Shown here piece after piece: positions 21,597 to 23,519 of a stretch of DNA of 23,519 nucleotides. The stretch is from JAOZHU01 sp964506435. Its GTDB lineage: Archaea > Thermoproteota > Bathyarchaeia > Bathyarchaeales > Bathycorpusculaceae. Under the pieces are notes generated by a model. It saw only the letters and a program-made list of their open reading frames with translations. It did no database searches and was not told where the DNA came from. Position 1 is the stretch's first letter; every line of letters begins with the position of its first letter. The stretch lies in the NCBI GenBank assembly GCA_964506435.1, contig CAZDLK010000035.1, forward strand, positions 1-23,519, read 5' to 3'. A program made the position numbers and the translations under genes.

Positions 21597-23012
21597 CTAA
21601 TCGCCTAAGATTCGTCTAAACGCAGGGAACATTTCAGCCGCTCTTTCACGCATTAACAACTCGTAATACTGGTAGATTATGCCCACTGACAGCAATATGC
21701 CTGTGCCTGAACCGAAAACGCCTAGGAAATCCGATAGCCCGGCAATCAACCCTACAATCAATCCGCCCAGAATCGTCACTACAGGAATGTACCGCTTAAG
21801 AACCAACTCAATAGGCTTCCCAGACCGCCTGTAACCTGGAATCTGCATTCCTGAATCCATAAGCTGCTTCGCCACCGTAGATGGGCCAAGACCGCCAACT
21901 TCAAGCCAAACAAGCGCAAACACTGCACAAAAAACAACGAGAATCACCAAGTAAACCAATGCTTGGATAGGTTCCTCCATCACACCTTGAAGGCCTTGAG
22001 GAGCCGTAACAAAATGCGCTATGCCGCCTACAGACTTAACGCTAGTCGAATTATCCACAGTTACCGTTGTGTATGAGCCGAAAATGTCTGTGAACAGGTT
22101 GGTTCCAGGTTCAGGTCGCCCGATGGAACCCCAGATGAGCTGAGAGAAGAAGTAAAGATTAGCGAATAGTGCAGATGCAAAGATAACTGGAAGGTTCGAC
22201 ACGTACAAGAGTTTAATTGGGTATCGACTTCGGAAACCCTTGTACCCAGCGTAAGTCATTGGAAGCTCAACTCTAACACCTTCCATGTAAATTATCACCA
22301 AGAACGCAATGATAGTGGCGATAAACCCGACCAAAGACGGATATGACCCTACCCCGATCACCCATTGCAGCAAAGTTTGGCTACCTGACAAAAGCGCCGA
22401 AAGCTGCTGGACAAATAAGCCACTAGCTGGAGAAAACGCTTGCCAAAAGATGTTCTGAGCAACACCAGCCATGATAAACAAGCTTATACCGCTGCCGAGA
22501 CCCCAACCTTTTTGCACAAGTTCATCCAGCAACATCACCATTATTCCCGCAAATATAAGTTGTAAAAGAATCACAACAGTCGTTGGACCAGAAAGCACAC
22601 CATACATACCACTAATTATGTAAGCGCCAGCCTGAACTCCAGTAAGAATTATCGAAAAGGCCTTGCTAGCCACCGTGAATAAACCTCTGTCTTCAGGATT
22701 TGACATGTCGCATTTGATCATGGCAGAACCGGCAAGCAATTGCAGTATTAAGCCCGCTGTGACTATTGGACCTATACCCAGCTCCATGAGAGTACCGCGG
22801 TTTGAAGCGAAAATCACTCTTAAAGCGCCGAATTGATCGGATGCATCTTGCGCTACGCCGTAAAGTGGGATTTCAGACATGACAAGGTAAATGACTAATA
22901 CAAGTGCAGTCCAGAAGATTTTCTCGTTGAAGCTGACTTTACGTTCAGGAACTTTAATTTCAGGCAGTATTCTTCCAAGAGGTTTAAAGAGATTGAGAAA
23001 TCTTCCGGCCAT
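21597..23012 (-). CDS. secY: Protein translocase subunit SecY
   Basis: The 471-residue protein has ten hydrophobic helices and SecY/Sec61-alpha hallmarks: an N-terminal amphipathic segment (FKPLGRILPEIKVPERKVSF), a plug-region and helix 2 block (LMELGIGPIVTAGLILQLLA), TYAGYKGFRSRYPIKLLYVS in the cytoplasmic loop region, and GPSTVAKQLMDSGMQIPGYR before the last helices. It forms the protein-conducting channel with SecE and Sec-beta. It is longer than bacterial SecY in the loop between helices 7 and 8, as archaeal proteins are. It lies 10 bases after rpl15 in the classic ribosomal operon order and appears to be the last gene of that operon here. Confidence 0.97.
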   Translation of the reverse strand: MAGRFLNLFKPLGRILPEIKVPERKVSFNEKIFWTALVLVIYLVMSEIPLYGVAQDASDQFGALRVIFASNRGTLMELGIGPIVTAGLILQLLAGSAMIKCDMSNPEDRGLFTVASKAFSIILTGVQAGAYIISGMYGVLSGPTTVVILLQLIFAGIMVMLLDELVQKGWGLGSGISLFIMAGVAQNIFWQAFSPASGLFVQQLSALLSGSQTLLQWVIGVGSYPSLVGFIATIIAFLVIIYMEGVRVELPMTYAGYKGFRSRYPIKLLYVSNLPVIFASALFANLYFFSQLIWGSIGRPEPGTNLFTDIFGSYTTVTVDNSTSVKSVGGIAHFVTAPQGLQGVMEEPIQALVYLVILVVFCAVFALVWLEVGGLGPSTVAKQLMDSGMQIPGYRRSGKPIELVLKRYIPVVTILGGLIVGLIAGLSDFLGVFGSGTGILLSVGIIYQYYELLMRERAAEMFPAFRRILGD

Positions 23013-23022
23013 GGATTAATCG

Positions 23023-23466
23023 CTACTCTCCATGCGCCTGCGAAGCAGTTAAAACTTGCCCGCCTGCCTTTTCTATTTTTTCAGTTGCGGTTTTAGAGGC
23101 TGATGCGACACTGATTACTAGTGGTTTCGCAGTTTTTCCTGTGCCAAGGAGTTTAGTGTAGCCTAAGCTGGTTAGATCTACGTGAAGTTTACCTTCTTTT
23201 TCGGTAGAGTATTTAGTTGAGATTTCATCGAGTTCTTTGATGTTTATTGTGTTTTGTTTCTGTTTGAGGCTTTTGGGTGAAGTGAAACCGCTTTTGCCGA
23301 AGTAGTCAGGCTCGTATGTTGTAACGTAGCTCCACAGGTGCTTGTGCCTTCCTGCTTTGCGGTATCCCTTTGAGCCTGTTTTCCGATGCTGCCCTATTCT
23401 ACCGTAACCTTGAGTTCTCGAACCGCGATTTTTTCGGGTTTTTCTCAGTTTGTGAGGCATTTTCAT
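23023..23466 (-). CDS. rpl15: Large-subunit ribosomal protein uL15 (L15)
   Basis: The 147-residue protein has the archaeal/eukaryotic uL15 start: a very basic Gly-rich tail (MPHKLRKTRKNRGSRTQGYG, RIGQHRKTGSKGYRKAGRHK), then WSYVTTYEPDYFGKSGF and the C-terminal globular part with SLGYTKLLGTGKTAKPLVIS and ASKTATEKIEKAGGQVL. It binds 23S rRNA in the large subunit. ATG 23466 overlaps the stop codon of the upstream gene (ATGA); the ATG two codons later could also serve. secY follows 10 bases downstream. Confidence 0.96.
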   Translation of the reverse strand: MKMPHKLRKTRKNRGSRTQGYGRIGQHRKTGSKGYRKAGRHKHLWSYVTTYEPDYFGKSGFTSPKSLKQKQNTINIKELDEISTKYSTEKEGKLHVDLTSLGYTKLLGTGKTAKPLVISVASASKTATEKIEKAGGQVLTASQAHGE

Positions 23467-23519
23467 TCAGCTTCTTGATTTGGAGTTTGTGCTTTTCTTA
23501 GTTTGATTTCGAGCACGCC
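23463..23519 (-). CDS. C-terminal end of a ribosomal-operon gene, probably uL30, truncated by the window edge
   Basis: Only the last 18 codons are present, ending LEIKLRKAQTPNQEAE and TGA at 23463-23465, which overlaps the rpl15 ATG by the ATGA pattern. In archaeal operons the gene before L15 is usually uL30 (L30). The visible tail is too short to identify by sequence, so the name rests on gene order alone. Confidence 0.5.
   Translation of the reverse strand, partial: GVLEIKLRKAQTPNQEAE

Noticed and set aside
1..23519. tRNA, rRNA, CRISPR arrays, transposons or att sites
   Set aside because: I scanned the gaps for tRNA-like cloverleaf arms, regular repeats with spacers, and terminal inverted repeats and found none; only the short repeats listed as features remain.

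Overview
This window is archaeal chromosomal DNA. Three observations point to Archaea: the minus-strand end holds a ribosomal-protein/translocon cluster in archaeal order (a ribosomal gene tail, probably uL30, then uL15, then a ten-helix SecY), TATA-box promoters with short leaders are recurrent, and many small winged-helix or membrane-anchored regulators are present. GTG and TTG starts are common. The mix of a rubredoxin-fused ferredoxin-disulfide reductase, an MvhD/Nfn-type flavoprotein operon, a hydrogenase-maturation set and proline/threonine-linked surface proteins suits an anaerobic lineage such as Bathyarchaeia or relatives. That lineage call is inference; no rRNA is present to confirm it.

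Layout. (1) 1-6.6 kb: 3' part of a ferredoxin:disulfide reductase-rubredoxin fusion; a 49-residue unknown gene; endonuclease III; a PrxQ-like peroxiredoxin; a winged-helix/VIT1-like membrane fusion; a minus-strand HtrA protease followed by a CoA-binding protein; a Cys-rich multi-winged-helix regulator with a long leader; a ferritin-like protein and a flavodoxin. (2) 6.6-11.1 kb: thioredoxin reductase, then a three-gene operon: a protein with duplicated 2x[4Fe-4S]-MvhD units, an NfnA-like FAD/[2Fe-2S] subunit that lacks a normal start codon, and an NfnB-like subunit. (3) 11.2-12.2 kb: an AT-rich gene for an EVE domain fused to a PD-(D/E)xK-like nuclease, probably acquired. (4) 12.3-14.0 kb: acyl-CoA synthetase. 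(5) 14.0-20.2 kb: hypF, hypC, hypD on plus, then a membrane-anchored winged-helix regulator and hypE on minus. (6) 20.3-21.6 kb: a beta-helix surface protein and an intergenic region with a repeated C-rich/TATA promoter element. (7) 21.6-23.5 kb: secY, rpl15 and a ribosomal gene tail.

How the genes fit together. The first half is rich in thiol and electron-carrier enzymes: ferredoxin- and NAD(P)H-linked disulfide reduction, peroxide removal, flavodoxin and a ferritin-like protein. The MvhD-Nfn operon would join NAD(P)H, ferredoxin and a third partner in one flavin-based complex. The four Hyp genes assemble the Fe(CN)2CO ligands of a [NiFe]-hydrogenase encoded elsewhere, which could be one of that complex's partners. 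The strongest candidates for something undescribed are the duplicated FeS-MvhD/NfnAB operon and the EVE-nuclease gene. No tRNA, rRNA, CRISPR array, transposase or integrase was found. No gene-free stretch exceeds 300 bases; the two longest, about 260 bases each (4295-4554 and 21342-21596), are described below.
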